Assembly: GCA_038209155.1 (NCBI GenBank)
Contig: JBBQYA010000004.1
Span: forward strand, 1-56,434
Direction: 5' to 3'
Source of the DNA: JBBQYA01 sp038209155
Lineage (GTDB): Bacteria > Bacteroidota > Bacteroidia > Sphingobacteriales > Sphingobacteriaceae
Length of the DNA: 56,434 nt
Position numbers and translations under genes: made by a program. The notes under the pieces are model-generated. The model worked only from the letters and a program-made list of their open reading frames with translations, ran no database searches and was not told the DNA's origin. Positions within the stretch are counted from its first letter, which is position 1. Every line of letters begins with the position of its first letter. Shown here one piece after another: positions 26,453-35,439 of this stretch.

Positions 26453-26725
26453 ATGAAAAGCGTTCAGATCAAAGTAATAGGAAAAGTTCAAGGGGTGTTT
26501 TTCAGAGCTTCGACTAAAGCCGTTGCAGATCAGTTGCGTGTGAAAGGAACAGTGCTTAATTTGAAAGATGGATCTGTTTTGATAGAAGCAAGTGGAGATG
26601 ATTTTGAAATATCTGAATTTATAAATTGGTGTAAAACTGGACCAGAAAGATCGATTGTAGAATCAGTAGAAATAATAGAAATGGAATTTCCCGAACGTAA
26701 AAATTTTATTATTCTAAAAAGATAA
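26453..26725 (+). CDS. acyP: Acylphosphatase
   Basis: A 90-residue enzyme hydrolysing acyl phosphates such as carbamoyl phosphate or 1,3-bisphosphoglycerate. The signature VQGVFFRAST carries catalytic Arg18, and VLNLKDGSV carries Asn37, both in the usual positions. Length is typical. Its stop codon ends 1 nt before the GTG start of the flippase gene. Confidence 0.95.
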   Translation: MKSVQIKVIGKVQGVFFRASTKAVADQLRVKGTVLNLKDGSVLIEASGDDFEISEFINWCKTGPERSIVESVEIIEMEFPERKNFIILKR

Positions 26726-26726
26726 G

Positions 26727-28208
26727 GTGACAAATATTCGTGCTTTAGCATCCCAAACTGCTATTTATGGATTGAGTAGTATTGTTGGCAGATTAATAAA
26801 TTATCTGTTGGTTCCGCTTTACACAAGAATTTTTTTCACTACTGAATATGGCGTTGTAAGTGAACTTTATGCCTATTTCACCTTCTTAAATATTATATTT
26901 TTATATGGAATGGAAACTGCATTTTTTCGTTTTAGTTCCGATAATGAAAATCCGCAAAAAGTATACAATACTATTTTAACGTCAGTGCTTTTTAGCACAA
27001 TAGGTTTAGGTAGTTTTTTGATTTTATTTGCACCAAAAATTGCTTCACTACTGCATTACTCAGAACAGGTAGAATTAATTTATTATTTGGCAGGAATAAT
27101 TTCTTTAGATGCCATTTGCGCCATACCTTTTGTAAAGTTAAGATTAGAAAATAAAGCATTAAAATTTGCTAGCATTAAGATTATCAATATTTTTTTAAAC
27201 ATTTTTTTTAATTTATATTTTTTGGTTTGGTGTCCATATATGTTCACTAAAGACCCGACAAGCATTTTTATTTTGGGATATAATCCAGAGATTAGAGTTG
27301 CTTATGTTTTCATTTCTAATTTATTAGCAAGTGCATTTACATTAATTATTCTTTATCGAGAATTTCTATCAGCAAAATTATCCATAGACAAAGTTTTATT
27401 AAAAAAGATTTTAATTTACTCATTACCGCTTTTGCCAGCAGGTTTAGCAGGAATGACCAATGAAACCATTGATAGAATATTATTAAAATACTTACTTCCT
27501 TATTCGCTTAATGAGAATCTTTCTCAAATCGGAATTTACAGTGCTGCTTATAAACTTTCTATTTTTATGACTTTGGCTATTCAAGCATTCAGAATGGCAG
27601 CAGAACCGTTTTTCTTTTCGGTATTTAAAAAAGATAATGCTAAAAATCTATATGGCATTATTATGAATTACTTTGTTATAGCCTGTACAATTATATTCTT
27701 GGGTGTGATGTTTCATATCAATATCATTCAATTATTAATAGGAAAATCGTACCGCGAAGGTTTAGCAGTAGTTCCAATTTTACTACTTGCAAATTTATTT
27801 TTAGGCATTTATTTAAATTTATCTATTTGGTTTAAACTAACAAATAAAACAATTTTTGGTGCATATTTTGCATTTTTTGGAGCAGCTATTACCATCGTTT
27901 TAAATTTCTTATGGATTCCAGTTTTTGGATATACTGGTTCTGCTTATGCAACTTTAATTTGTTATTTTTCTATGGCAACTATTTGCTGGCTAGTAGGAGC
28001 AAAATATTACCCTATACCATATTCAATAAATAAAATCTTTATTTATTTAATATTAATGGGAGTCTTTTATTTTATTGGAAAATGGATTCAAGATAAAATG
28101 GTTTTAAGTATTTTAATTAAACAGATTTTACTTTCTTCCTTATTTATTTTATATGTTCTTTTGTTAGTTGCAATTGAAAAACCCGGAAAATTATTTCTCA
28201 AAAAATGA
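26727..28208 (+). CDS. Polysaccharide/lipid-linked oligosaccharide flippase (MATE/MVF-type)
   Basis: A 493-residue inner-membrane protein with about 12-14 helices. The N-terminal LASQTAIYGLSSIVGRLINYLLVPLY-type helix is typical of Wzx/RfbX-like oligosaccharide flippases (MOP superfamily). The start is GTG at 26727, 1 nt after the acyP stop, so translation is probably coupled. It overlaps dut by 4 nt. The substrate is probably an undecaprenyl-linked glycan (inference); the nucleotidyltransferase two genes on could supply precursors. Confidence 0.88.
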   Translation: MTNIRALASQTAIYGLSSIVGRLINYLLVPLYTRIFFTTEYGVVSELYAYFTFLNIIFLYGMETAFFRFSSDNENPQKVYNTILTSVLFSTIGLGSFLILFAPKIASLLHYSEQVELIYYLAGIISLDAICAIPFVKLRLENKALKFASIKIINIFLNIFFNLYFLVWCPYMFTKDPTSIFILGYNPEIRVAYVFISNLLASAFTLIILYREFLSAKLSIDKVLLKKILIYSLPLLPAGLAGMTNETIDRILLKYLLPYSLNENLSQIGIYSAAYKLSIFMTLAIQAFRMAAEPFFFSVFKKDNAKNLYGIIMNYFVIACTIIFLGVMFHINIIQLLIGKSYREGLAVVPILLLANLFLGIYLNLSIWFKLTNKTIFGAYFAFFGAAITIVLNFLWIPVFGYTGSAYATLICYFSMATICWLVGAKYYPIPYSINKIFIYLILMGVFYFIGKWIQDKMVLSILIKQILLSSLFILYVLLLVAIEKPGKLFLKK

Positions 28209-28636
28209 ACATAAAAGTTATTAATCAATCTCCATTTCCACTACCACAATACAAAAGTTTATTGGCAGCTGGTTTAGATGTTTGCGCAAATTTAAAAGAA
28301 GCAATTACCATAAGCCCATTGGAACGAATATTAATTCCAACAGGATTATTTATAGAAATTCCAAAAGGTTTTGAAGCACAAGTCCGCCCCAGAAGTGGTT
28401 TAGCTTTGCAACAAGGATTATCAGTTTTGAATTCACCGGGCACAATAGATGCAGATTACAGAGGTGAAGTAAAAATTTTGTTGGTGAATTTGTCCAATGA
28501 ACCAGCTATTATTAATCCCGGAGATCGAATTGCACAGCTAATTTTTGCAAGTCACGAGCGAATTAATTGGCAAGAAGTTTCCGAATTAAGCGTAACAGAA
28601 AGAGGAGAAGGTGGTTATGGACATACGGGCAAATAA
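28205..28636 (+). CDS. dut: Deoxyuridine 5'-triphosphate nucleotidohydrolase (dUTPase)
   Basis: A 143-residue trimeric dUTPase that converts dUTP to dUMP, keeping uracil out of DNA. All five motifs are visible: AGLDV, RPRSGLA, the catalytic/uridine-binding hairpin SPGTIDADYRGEV, RIAQLIF, and RGEGGYGHTG at the C-terminus. The last motif has Tyr where Phe is common and His where Ser is common. It overlaps the flippase gene by 4 nt (ATGA). Confidence 0.97.
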   Translation: MNIKVINQSPFPLPQYKSLLAAGLDVCANLKEAITISPLERILIPTGLFIEIPKGFEAQVRPRSGLALQQGLSVLNSPGTIDADYRGEVKILLVNLSNEPAIINPGDRIAQLIFASHERINWQEVSELSVTERGEGGYGHTGK

Positions 28637-28704
28637 TTAGTTAGAGTTTAAAGGCTTTTTTGCAAATTGCAGCACAAAAAATTAAAGATAATCAATCGTA
28701 AAAG

Positions 28705-29709
28705 ATGAAAATAATAGTTCCTATGGCGGGCATGGGCAAAAGAATGCGCCCACATACATTGACAACACCAAAACCATTGATATCTGTAGCAGGCAAACCA
28801 ATAGTTCAACGATTAGTAGAAGATATCGCTAAAGTTTGTGGTCAACAAGTTGAAGAAATTGCCTACATAATTGGCGATTTCGGAAAAGAAGCGGAAGATA
28901 GTTTAATTGCAGTTGCAGAAAAATTAGGTGCAAAAGGAACTATATATTATCAAAAAGAGGCTTTGGGAACTGCACACGCTATCTATTGTGCAAAAGAAAG
29001 TTTAGATGGAAATGTTGTAGTTGCTTTTGCAGATACTTTATTTAAAGCTGATTTTACCTTAGATTCCACACAAGAAGGTATTATTTGGGTTCAACAAATA
29101 GAAGATCCAAGAGCTTTCGGTGTAGTTAAATTGAATGATAAAAATGAAATCATTGAGTTTGTAGAAAAACCTCAAGAATTTGTCTCTGATTTGGCGATCA
29201 TTGGAATTTATTATTTCAAGGATGGAGCTTATCTGAGAGAAGAGATTAAATATTTATTGGATAATAATATAATGGACAAAGGTGAATTCCAATTGACCAA
29301 TGCTTTGGAAAATATGAAACAAAAGGGAACGAAATTTTATCCAGGGAAAGTTACAGAATGGCTTGACTGTGGCAATAAAGATGCAACTGTTTATACCAAT
29401 CAGCGAATTTTGGAATTTATTAAAGACGAGAAAAACCTAATTGCTAGCAATGCAATTTTCAATAATTCAACGATTATTCCGCCTTGTTATATCGGTGAAA
29501 ACGTAAAAATTGAGAATTCTGTTATTGGGCCACATGCTTCTATTGGAAACAATACAACCATCAAAAACTCCGTTATTGACAACAGCATCATTCAACAAAA
29601 TACCACCATTACAGATGCCAGATTAAGTAATGCCATGATTGGAAGTTTTGCCTCTTTCAAAGGAGAAAAGAAAAATCTGAGCATAGGTGATTATACAACT
29701 ATAGGTTAA
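28705..29709 (+). CDS. Sugar-phosphate nucleotidyltransferase with left-handed beta-helix tail
   Basis: A 334-residue protein. The N-terminal nucleotidyltransferase domain has the signature VPMAGMGKRMRPHT...PKPLI (residues 4-27), a catalytic-region FADT motif, and VEKP. Hexapeptide repeats (about 250-330, for example IGENVKIENSVIGPHASIG) form a left-handed beta helix as in GlmU/RmlA2-like proteins. It makes an NDP-sugar, sugar and base unknown. It probably feeds surface glycan synthesis together with the flippase upstream. Confidence 0.88.
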   Translation: MKIIVPMAGMGKRMRPHTLTTPKPLISVAGKPIVQRLVEDIAKVCGQQVEEIAYIIGDFGKEAEDSLIAVAEKLGAKGTIYYQKEALGTAHAIYCAKESLDGNVVVAFADTLFKADFTLDSTQEGIIWVQQIEDPRAFGVVKLNDKNEIIEFVEKPQEFVSDLAIIGIYYFKDGAYLREEIKYLLDNNIMDKGEFQLTNALENMKQKGTKFYPGKVTEWLDCGNKDATVYTNQRILEFIKDEKNLIASNAIFNNSTIIPPCYIGENVKIENSVIGPHASIGNNTTIKNSVIDNSIIQQNTTITDARLSNAMIGSFASFKGEKKNLSIGDYTTIG

Positions 29710-29721
29710 TAAAATATTGCT

Positions 29722-31539
29722 TTGAGATTACTAAAAAATTACTTCAAAAAGTCTGACCATCATACTTTTAATTCCAGTTTGAATAAGTTCCAATTGGTTC
29801 CAGCCTTGTTTTTGTTACTATTTTTTATTGGTAATAGTCAGTTTGCTTTTTCTCAAAAAAAGAAAAAAGACAAAAGCGCAAAAAATGAAATAGGGGTTTT
29901 GACGCACGATCAGGAGCAAGTTTTTAGCAAATATTATTTTGATGCATTAAAAGAAAAAGCATTAGGAAATATAGATCAGCAATCATCCTTTTTGGATTCT
30001 GCGATCAAAGCAAACCCATTGAGTGATGCTGCTAGGTATGAAAAAGCGATAGTTTTGCAAAAAACTAACAATACTAAAGAAGCAATTGCACAAGCGAAAA
30101 GTGCTTTAGCAATAAAACCAAATTTTGATTGGTATTTACAATTGCTGGCCAATTTATATGAGCAGAATAAAGATTATAAGGATGCCGCAAATACTTATTT
30201 AAAATTATCAGAATTAAAGCCAGACAATATAGATTATGCTATGGATCAAGCAATGATGCTTTTCTATAATGGAGAATTTCAAGAAGCGATTAAGGTTTAC
30301 GAAAAAATTCAAAAGACAACTGGAATCAATGAAGAAATAGCTCAGAATAAACAAAAGATTTTTTTAAAAATGGGTAAAATCTCAGAAGCTGCAAATGAAT
30401 TACAATTACTAATCAACGAAAATCCAAGGGAAATACGATATTATTTAATGTTGGGAGATTTATATGGTGCTAATAATTTAAAAGATAAATCGTTAGAATC
30501 CTATAAAAAAGCCTTGGAAATTGAGCCATTGAACGGATATGCTCATTTGGCAATGGCAGATTATTATCGCGAAAAGAAGGAAAGTAAACTAGCTTATGCA
30601 GAATTGAAAATTGCTTTTGAGCAGTCAGATCTGGATATTGATACCAAGGTTAGAATTTTATTTAATTATTTCAGCAGACTTACTCAGCCAGAAACAAAAG
30701 CAGAAGCATTGGAATTGGGGGAATTATTAACTAAAGTTCATCCAACAGATGCAAAATCTTTTGCCATTTATGGTGATCTTTTATATCAAACAGAAAATTT
30801 AGTTGAAGCAAGAAAATCTTACGAAAAGGCATTAGAATTAGAAAAAAAATTGGTGATTATTTGGGATCAGCTTTCCAGGATTTTAATCAGCCAATCCGAC
30901 TACATTGGAGTAATTAAACTATCTGAAGAAGCATTGACTTACCACCCCAATCAATCGGTATTTTATTTATATAATGGATTGGCACAGATACAATTGAAGA
31001 AATATCCACAAGCTGTAACCATGCTAGAAAATGGACTGAATATTGGATCTTCTGATAAGCAAGTTATGGCTCAATTATATTCATATTTAGGTGATTCTTA
31101 TAATGAATTAAAAAATTATAAATTATCGGATAGTGCCTTTGATGAGTCTTTAAAAATCAATCCAAATCAAGAATATTTGTTGAATAACTATAGCTATTAT
31201 TTATCATTAAGAAATCAAAATTTGGACAAAGCAGAAGCCATGTCTAGAAGAGCAAATGAATTGGAAGTTAATAATTCTTCGTTTTTAGATACTTACGCAT
31301 GGATTTTGTTTATGCAGGGCAAATATTCAGATGCTAAATTTTGGATTGAGAAAGCCATGACAAACGGAGGAGAGAAAAGCGCCGTTGTTGTAGAACATTA
31401 TGGAGATATCCTATATAAACTTGGTGATACCAAAGGAGCTATGAGCAATTGGGAGCAAGCAAGAACCAATGGAACTAAATCAGATACATTAAATAAAAAA
31501 ATTGCGGAAAAAAGATTTATAGAAGAATTATCAAATTAA
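29722..31539 (+). CDS. Tetratricopeptide repeat protein, exported or membrane-anchored
   Basis: A 605-residue protein with an N-terminal hydrophobic segment (about 26-40, PALFLLLFFIG) and then FAFSQ, a likely signal cleavage site, followed by about a dozen TPR units (for example PLNGYAHLAMADYY, PTDAKSFAIYGDLLYQ). The start is TTG at 29722; no in-frame ATG occurs before residue 170, and the signal segment needs this start. It is probably periplasmic and scaffolds protein complexes. The next gene (DUF4292) starts 1 nt after its stop. Confidence 0.85.
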   Translation: MRLLKNYFKKSDHHTFNSSLNKFQLVPALFLLLFFIGNSQFAFSQKKKKDKSAKNEIGVLTHDQEQVFSKYYFDALKEKALGNIDQQSSFLDSAIKANPLSDAARYEKAIVLQKTNNTKEAIAQAKSALAIKPNFDWYLQLLANLYEQNKDYKDAANTYLKLSELKPDNIDYAMDQAMMLFYNGEFQEAIKVYEKIQKTTGINEEIAQNKQKIFLKMGKISEAANELQLLINENPREIRYYLMLGDLYGANNLKDKSLESYKKALEIEPLNGYAHLAMADYYREKKESKLAYAELKIAFEQSDLDIDTKVRILFNYFSRLTQPETKAEALELGELLTKVHPTDAKSFAIYGDLLYQTENLVEARKSYEKALELEKKLVIIWDQLSRILISQSDYIGVIKLSEEALTYHPNQSVFYLYNGLAQIQLKKYPQAVTMLENGLNIGSSDKQVMAQLYSYLGDSYNELKNYKLSDSAFDESLKINPNQEYLLNNYSYYLSLRNQNLDKAEAMSRRANELEVNNSSFLDTYAWILFMQGKYSDAKFWIEKAMTNGGEKSAVVVEHYGDILYKLGDTKGAMSNWEQARTNGTKSDTLNKKIAEKRFIEELSN

Positions 31540-31540
31540 A

Positions 31541-32317
31541 ATGGTAAAAAAAATTTATTCAATTATATTTTTTATTTTAATAAGTACTTTATTTTTTTCG
31601 TGTAAAACAAAAAAAGAAATTAGTAAAACGAAAATTCAAAAAAGTATTTTAAGCAGTGAGAAAATATTCGTAGATAGTATTTCCGCTAATTCTTTAAACT
31701 TTAACACCTTTAGTGCAAGAAGTAAAACAGACATTGAATCCGAAAAGTTAAATGCAAGTTTTACTATTCAATTAAGAATAAAAAAAGATCAAATAATTTG
31801 GGCATCTGTCACGGCATTTGGTGCAATAGAAGTAGCGAGAGCATATATTACTCCAGATAGTATAAAAATTTTAGACCGCGTAAATGGAAAGTATATTGCA
31901 AAAGATTTTAGTTATGTAAGTCAAATTGTAAAAACAGATATTGATTTTAATTCACTGCAATCTTTATTAATAGGCAGCACACCCAATCAAATTTTAAATT
32001 CCAATACATTAGAAATAGTAAATGAAGAAACAAATATTTTAAGTTCACAATCGGGTGCTTTTTTATATCGATCGGATTATGATGCGAATTTCCACTTAAT
32101 TAATTTATTAGCAAATAATAATTCCGAATCTCAAACTTTGACTATTAATTATGCTGATTTTATTTTAATTAATAATCAAAAAATGCCACAAACTATTGAT
32201 GGTAAATCTTTGAACAAGGCAGAAGAAATTAAATTTAATCTTCGATATTCCAAAATTACGATCAATGAGGAGTTACAATTTCCATTTTCAATACCTAAAA
32301 ACCTAAGTGATCAATAA
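31541..32317 (+). CDS. DUF4292 lipoprotein, LolB-like
   Basis: A 258-residue lipoprotein with lipobox LFFSC (Cys21). It matches the DUF4292 family found in this position in Bacteroidota. The sequence has the character of LolA/LolB-fold proteins: an amphipathic beta sheet with IIWASVTAFGAIEVARAYITPD (here 66-104 region) and a following FNSLQSLLIGS strand-helix, much like the W-x-L-x-G-P-L-G...LLG series in LolB. It lies 1 nt after the TPR gene and 2 nt before the EnvC-like gene. A role in outer-membrane lipoprotein delivery is inference. Confidence 0.8.
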   Translation: MVKKIYSIIFFILISTLFFSCKTKKEISKTKIQKSILSSEKIFVDSISANSLNFNTFSARSKTDIESEKLNASFTIQLRIKKDQIIWASVTAFGAIEVARAYITPDSIKILDRVNGKYIAKDFSYVSQIVKTDIDFNSLQSLLIGSTPNQILNSNTLEIVNEETNILSSQSGAFLYRSDYDANFHLINLLANNNSESQTLTINYADFILINNQKMPQTIDGKSLNKAEEIKFNLRYSKITINEELQFPFSIPKNLSDQ

Positions 32318-32319
32318 GA

Positions 32320-33600
32320 ATGTCAAAAGCTAAATTTAAATTATTTCGTGGCTTTTTAATTCTTGGCTTCTCATTTTTGTATTCTGCAAATTTGATTGCG
32401 CAGACTAAAACAGATTTAGAAAAAAGAAAACAGCAATTAAATGCTGAGATAGCCTTAACCACAAAAATTTTAAAAGAAACGCAGAAAAATAAAGCGGCAA
32501 CATTGAGTCAATTGAAAGCATTGAATCGCCAAATTCAAATTCGGGAACAATTAATTGGAACGATAAATAGTGAAATTACTGTAATTGAAAAACAAACAAA
32601 TCAAAATACTCAGACCATTAATTTATTAGAAGGTCAGCTTGTAAAGTTGAAAAAGGAGTACGTTGGAATGGTTTTATTTGCATTCAGAAATCAAAGTGCC
32701 TACAATAAATTGATGTTTGTATTTGCTGCCAAAGATTTTAATCAGGCTTACAAACGGTTGAAATATTTACAACAATTTAGTGATTACAGAGAAAAACAAG
32801 CCTTTTATATTGAGCAAACTCAAGGTGAATTAAATTCAAAAGTTACTGAGCTTAAAAATAAAAAGCAGCAAAAGAGTGGTTTGTTGACTGAAGAACAAAA
32901 GCAAAAGAAAACTTTGGGTATTGAAAAAGAGGATAAAACCAAAATTGCTACTGTATTACAAAGTAAAGAGCAAGTTCTCAAAAAAGATTTAAAAGAAAAG
33001 CAAGCTGCACAAGCGAAACTAAATCGTGCAATTGAAGATATCATAAGAAAAGAAATTGAGAACGCAAGAAGAAAAGCGGAAGCAGATGCCAGAGCCAAAG
33101 CAGGGACGAAACCGGGTGTAAAAACAGAAACAAAACCTATTTCCACTTCAAGCGCTTTAAATTTAACACCAGAAGCAGCAAAATTATCTGCAGATTTTGC
33201 AAGTAATATGGGCAAATTGCCATGGCCAGTAGAAAAAGGCACAATTACAGAAGGTTTTGGGCAACATCCACATCCGGTTTTGAAAGGAATTACTACACAA
33301 AATAATGGTGTAGATATAAAAACAAATGCAAATGCAACGGTAAGAGCATTATTTTCTGGCGAAGTAACAGGAATTATCAATATTCCGGGTGGGCAGATTG
33401 CCATATTGGTAAGACATGGTGAATATGTAACCGTTTACTCAAACCTGAAATCCTATTCCGTAAAACGTGGAGATAAAATTGCTACCAAGCAAATAATCGG
33501 TGTTGCATCTACTGATGCGGTTGAAAATGTCACAGAAGTCCATTTAGAAATTTGGAAAGGAATGACAAAATTAAATCCTGAAAACTGGTTGTATAAATAA
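32320..33600 (+). CDS. EnvC-like LytM (M23) murein hydrolase activator
   Basis: A 426-residue protein with a signal peptide (about 1-27, cleavage after LIA), a long coiled coil (about 30-250) and a C-terminal LytM domain (about 295-426). The zinc ligands of active M23 peptidases are lost: the His of HxxxD is Asn in NNGVDIKT, YxHL reads YSNL, and HxH reads EVHLEI with one His. Like E. coli EnvC, it should activate peptidoglycan amidases rather than cut itself. It is cotranscribed with the TPR and DUF4292 genes (2 nt gap) and lies upstream of tatA. Confidence 0.9.
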   Translation: MSKAKFKLFRGFLILGFSFLYSANLIAQTKTDLEKRKQQLNAEIALTTKILKETQKNKAATLSQLKALNRQIQIREQLIGTINSEITVIEKQTNQNTQTINLLEGQLVKLKKEYVGMVLFAFRNQSAYNKLMFVFAAKDFNQAYKRLKYLQQFSDYREKQAFYIEQTQGELNSKVTELKNKKQQKSGLLTEEQKQKKTLGIEKEDKTKIATVLQSKEQVLKKDLKEKQAAQAKLNRAIEDIIRKEIENARRKAEADARAKAGTKPGVKTETKPISTSSALNLTPEAAKLSADFASNMGKLPWPVEKGTITEGFGQHPHPVLKGITTQNNGVDIKTNANATVRALFSGEVTGIINIPGGQIAILVRHGEYVTVYSNLKSYSVKRGDKIATKQIIGVASTDAVENVTEVHLEIWKGMTKLNPENWLYK

Positions 33601-33626
33601 TACAATCTCTATTTTAGATAAATCCG

Positions 33627-33634
33627 TACATTTG
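33627..33634 (+). promoter_or_regulatory. Candidate -7 box upstream of tatA
   Basis: TACATTTG matches the Bacteroidota TAnnTTTG -7 consensus exactly and lies 21 nt before the tatA ATG. No TTG/TTTG -33 box is seen at the right distance, so the call is tentative. Confidence 0.3.
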
Positions 33635-33655
33635 GAAATTAATATAAATTAAGAA

Positions 33656-33895
33656 ATGTTAGATCACACTTTATTATTCATGAATTTGGGAACGAGCGAA
33701 ATCATTATCATATTAGTAATCGTTTTATTATTATTTGGAGGAAAGAAAATCCCTGAATTGGCAAGAGGGCTAGGTAAAGGAATTCGGGAATTTAAAGATG
33801 CTTCTTCAGGCGTTCAAAAAGAAATTGAAGATAGCATGAAAACTCCTCCAGCGAATAATAGCACTACTAATACCACAGAAGAAAAAAAACTTTAA
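33656..33895 (+). CDS. tatA: Twin-arginine translocase subunit TatA/E family
   Basis: A 79-residue protein with one N-terminal membrane helix (about 14-29), a FGGKKIPELARGLGKGIREFK amphipathic helix with the conserved FG pair, and an acidic tail. It forms the protein-conducting part of the Tat system for folded proteins in the inner membrane. No tatC is in this window. In Bacteroidota, a tatA gene beside envelope genes is common. Confidence 0.93.
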   Translation: MLDHTLLFMNLGTSEIIIILVIVLLLFGGKKIPELARGLGKGIREFKDASSGVQKEIEDSMKTPPANNSTTNTTEEKKL

Positions 33896-33933
33896 GTTGA
33901 TTCTTTTGAGCTTACCTCTCAAAAAATTTTAAT

Positions 33934-35352
33934 TTGGAAAACATAAATTCCTTAAGGGAAATCCATGTTTTATTGGATTCTCAAAAAATCTCTATGATTG
34001 AAATAGTTAATTACTATTTGCAAAACATAGAAAAAAATAAAGATCTCAATGCTTTTATTGAGATTTACGATTCAGAAGCATTAGCGCAAGCAGAAATTAT
34101 TCAGCAGAAAATTGAGAATAAAACTGCTGGAAAACTAGCAGGAATGGTTTTGAGTATTAAAGATATGATTTGCTACAAAAATCATAAAATATCAGCTTCT
34201 TCTCATATATTAAACAATTTTACTTCTCTCTATTCAAGCACAGTAGTGGAGAGATTATTAGCAGAAGATGCCATAATTATTGGAAGAGTAAATTGTGATG
34301 AATTCGCAATGGGTGCTTCCAATGAAACTTCTTACCATGGTACAGTAAAAAATTTCGCAGATATTTCAAAGGTTTCTGGTGGTTCATCTGGTGGATCTGC
34401 TGTTTCTGTTCAGGCAAAAATGTGTTTAGCAAGTATCGGTACAGATACAGGAGGTTCAGTTAGACAACCTGCTTCGTTTTGTGGTTTAGTTGGTATGAAA
34501 CCAAGTTACGGTAGAATTTCTCGATATGGAATTATTGCCTATGCTTCCTCCTTCGATCAAGTTGGTGTTTTGACCAATAATGTACAAGACGCAGCTTTAT
34601 TATTAGAAGTTATTTCTGGTAAAGATGATTTTGATAGTACAGCAATGCAATCAGAAGTTCCGGCTTATTCAGAAAATATTATTCATTCTAAAAAATATAA
34701 AATCGCTGTTCTCAGAGAAACTCTAGAAAACGATGGACTAGATATTGAAATCAAAAATCAAATACAAAAAACAATTGAAGATTTAAAAAACAATGGTCAT
34801 ACCATTGAAATTGTTGATTTTCCACTTTTGCAATACGTAGTTCCTACTTATTATATTCTTACTACCGCAGAAGCATCGAGCAATTTGGGCAGATACGATG
34901 GAGTGCATTTTGGATATAGAAGTCCAAATGCAACAGATTTGGAAAGCACTTATAAAAAATCTCGAACAGAAGGATTTGGTAAAGAAGTGAAAAGAAGAAT
35001 TATGCTTGGTACTTTTGTTTTGAGTGCTGGATATTACGACGCTTATTATTCTAAAGCACAAAAAGTAAGAAGATTAATACAAGAAAGTACAATTAAGATT
35101 TTGACAGATCATGATTTTATTCTTTTACCAACTGCTCCAACCACAGCATTTGGAATAGGAGAAAAAATAGATGATCCTATTGTGATGTATTTAGCTGATA
35201 TTTTTACCGTTCAAGCATCGCTTTCTGGTTTGCCTGCTATATCACTTCCAATGGGAAAACACAGCAATGGATTACCTTTTGGTTTGCAATTGATTGCCAA
35301 TAAAAATGAAGAGCAAAAAATGTTGAACTTTTCTTCTGATTTGCTCGTTTAA
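33934..35352 (+). CDS. gatA: Glutamyl-tRNA(Gln) amidotransferase subunit A
   Basis: A 472-residue amidase-signature protein. The Ser-cisSer-Lys triad is present: Lys76 (LSIKD), Ser151 (GGSSGGS) and Ser175 (TGGSVRQPAS), spaced as in GatA of the GatCAB complex, and MGASNETS matches GatA-specific MGSS-x-x-S-type residues. Length fits (about 480). The start is TTG at 33934; a first Met lies only at residue 21. GatB and GatC are not nearby, so it is probably encoded apart from them, as is common. It makes Gln-tRNA(Gln) from Glu-tRNA(Gln). A general amidase is the alternative but less likely. Confidence 0.9.
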   Translation: MENINSLREIHVLLDSQKISMIEIVNYYLQNIEKNKDLNAFIEIYDSEALAQAEIIQQKIENKTAGKLAGMVLSIKDMICYKNHKISASSHILNNFTSLYSSTVVERLLAEDAIIIGRVNCDEFAMGASNETSYHGTVKNFADISKVSGGSSGGSAVSVQAKMCLASIGTDTGGSVRQPASFCGLVGMKPSYGRISRYGIIAYASSFDQVGVLTNNVQDAALLLEVISGKDDFDSTAMQSEVPAYSENIIHSKKYKIAVLRETLENDGLDIEIKNQIQKTIEDLKNNGHTIEIVDFPLLQYVVPTYYILTTAEASSNLGRYDGVHFGYRSPNATDLESTYKKSRTEGFGKEVKRRIMLGTFVLSAGYYDAYYSKAQKVRRLIQESTIKILTDHDFILLPTAPTTAFGIGEKIDDPIVMYLADIFTVQASLSGLPAISLPMGKHSNGLPFGLQLIANKNEEQKMLNFSSDLLV

Positions 35353-35439
35353 CTAATAATTCCTATTTTGAACGTTTTAAAAACTATGCTACGCTCTTAA
35401 AAACTTATGTAGCACTAATTTAATACCTAACTCTAACGA

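Noticed and set aside
32820..33404. 194-residue minus-strand frame inside the EnvC-like gene
   Set aside because: It lies antisense to a recognisable coiled coil and LytM domain; its Phe/Ser/Cys-rich composition is typical of a shadow of Lys/Glu-rich coding sequence.
35387..35414. Hairpin TGCTAC/GTAGCA before the transglycosylase gene
   Set aside because: Only 6 bp with a 16-nt loop and no T tail; chance occurrence is likely.
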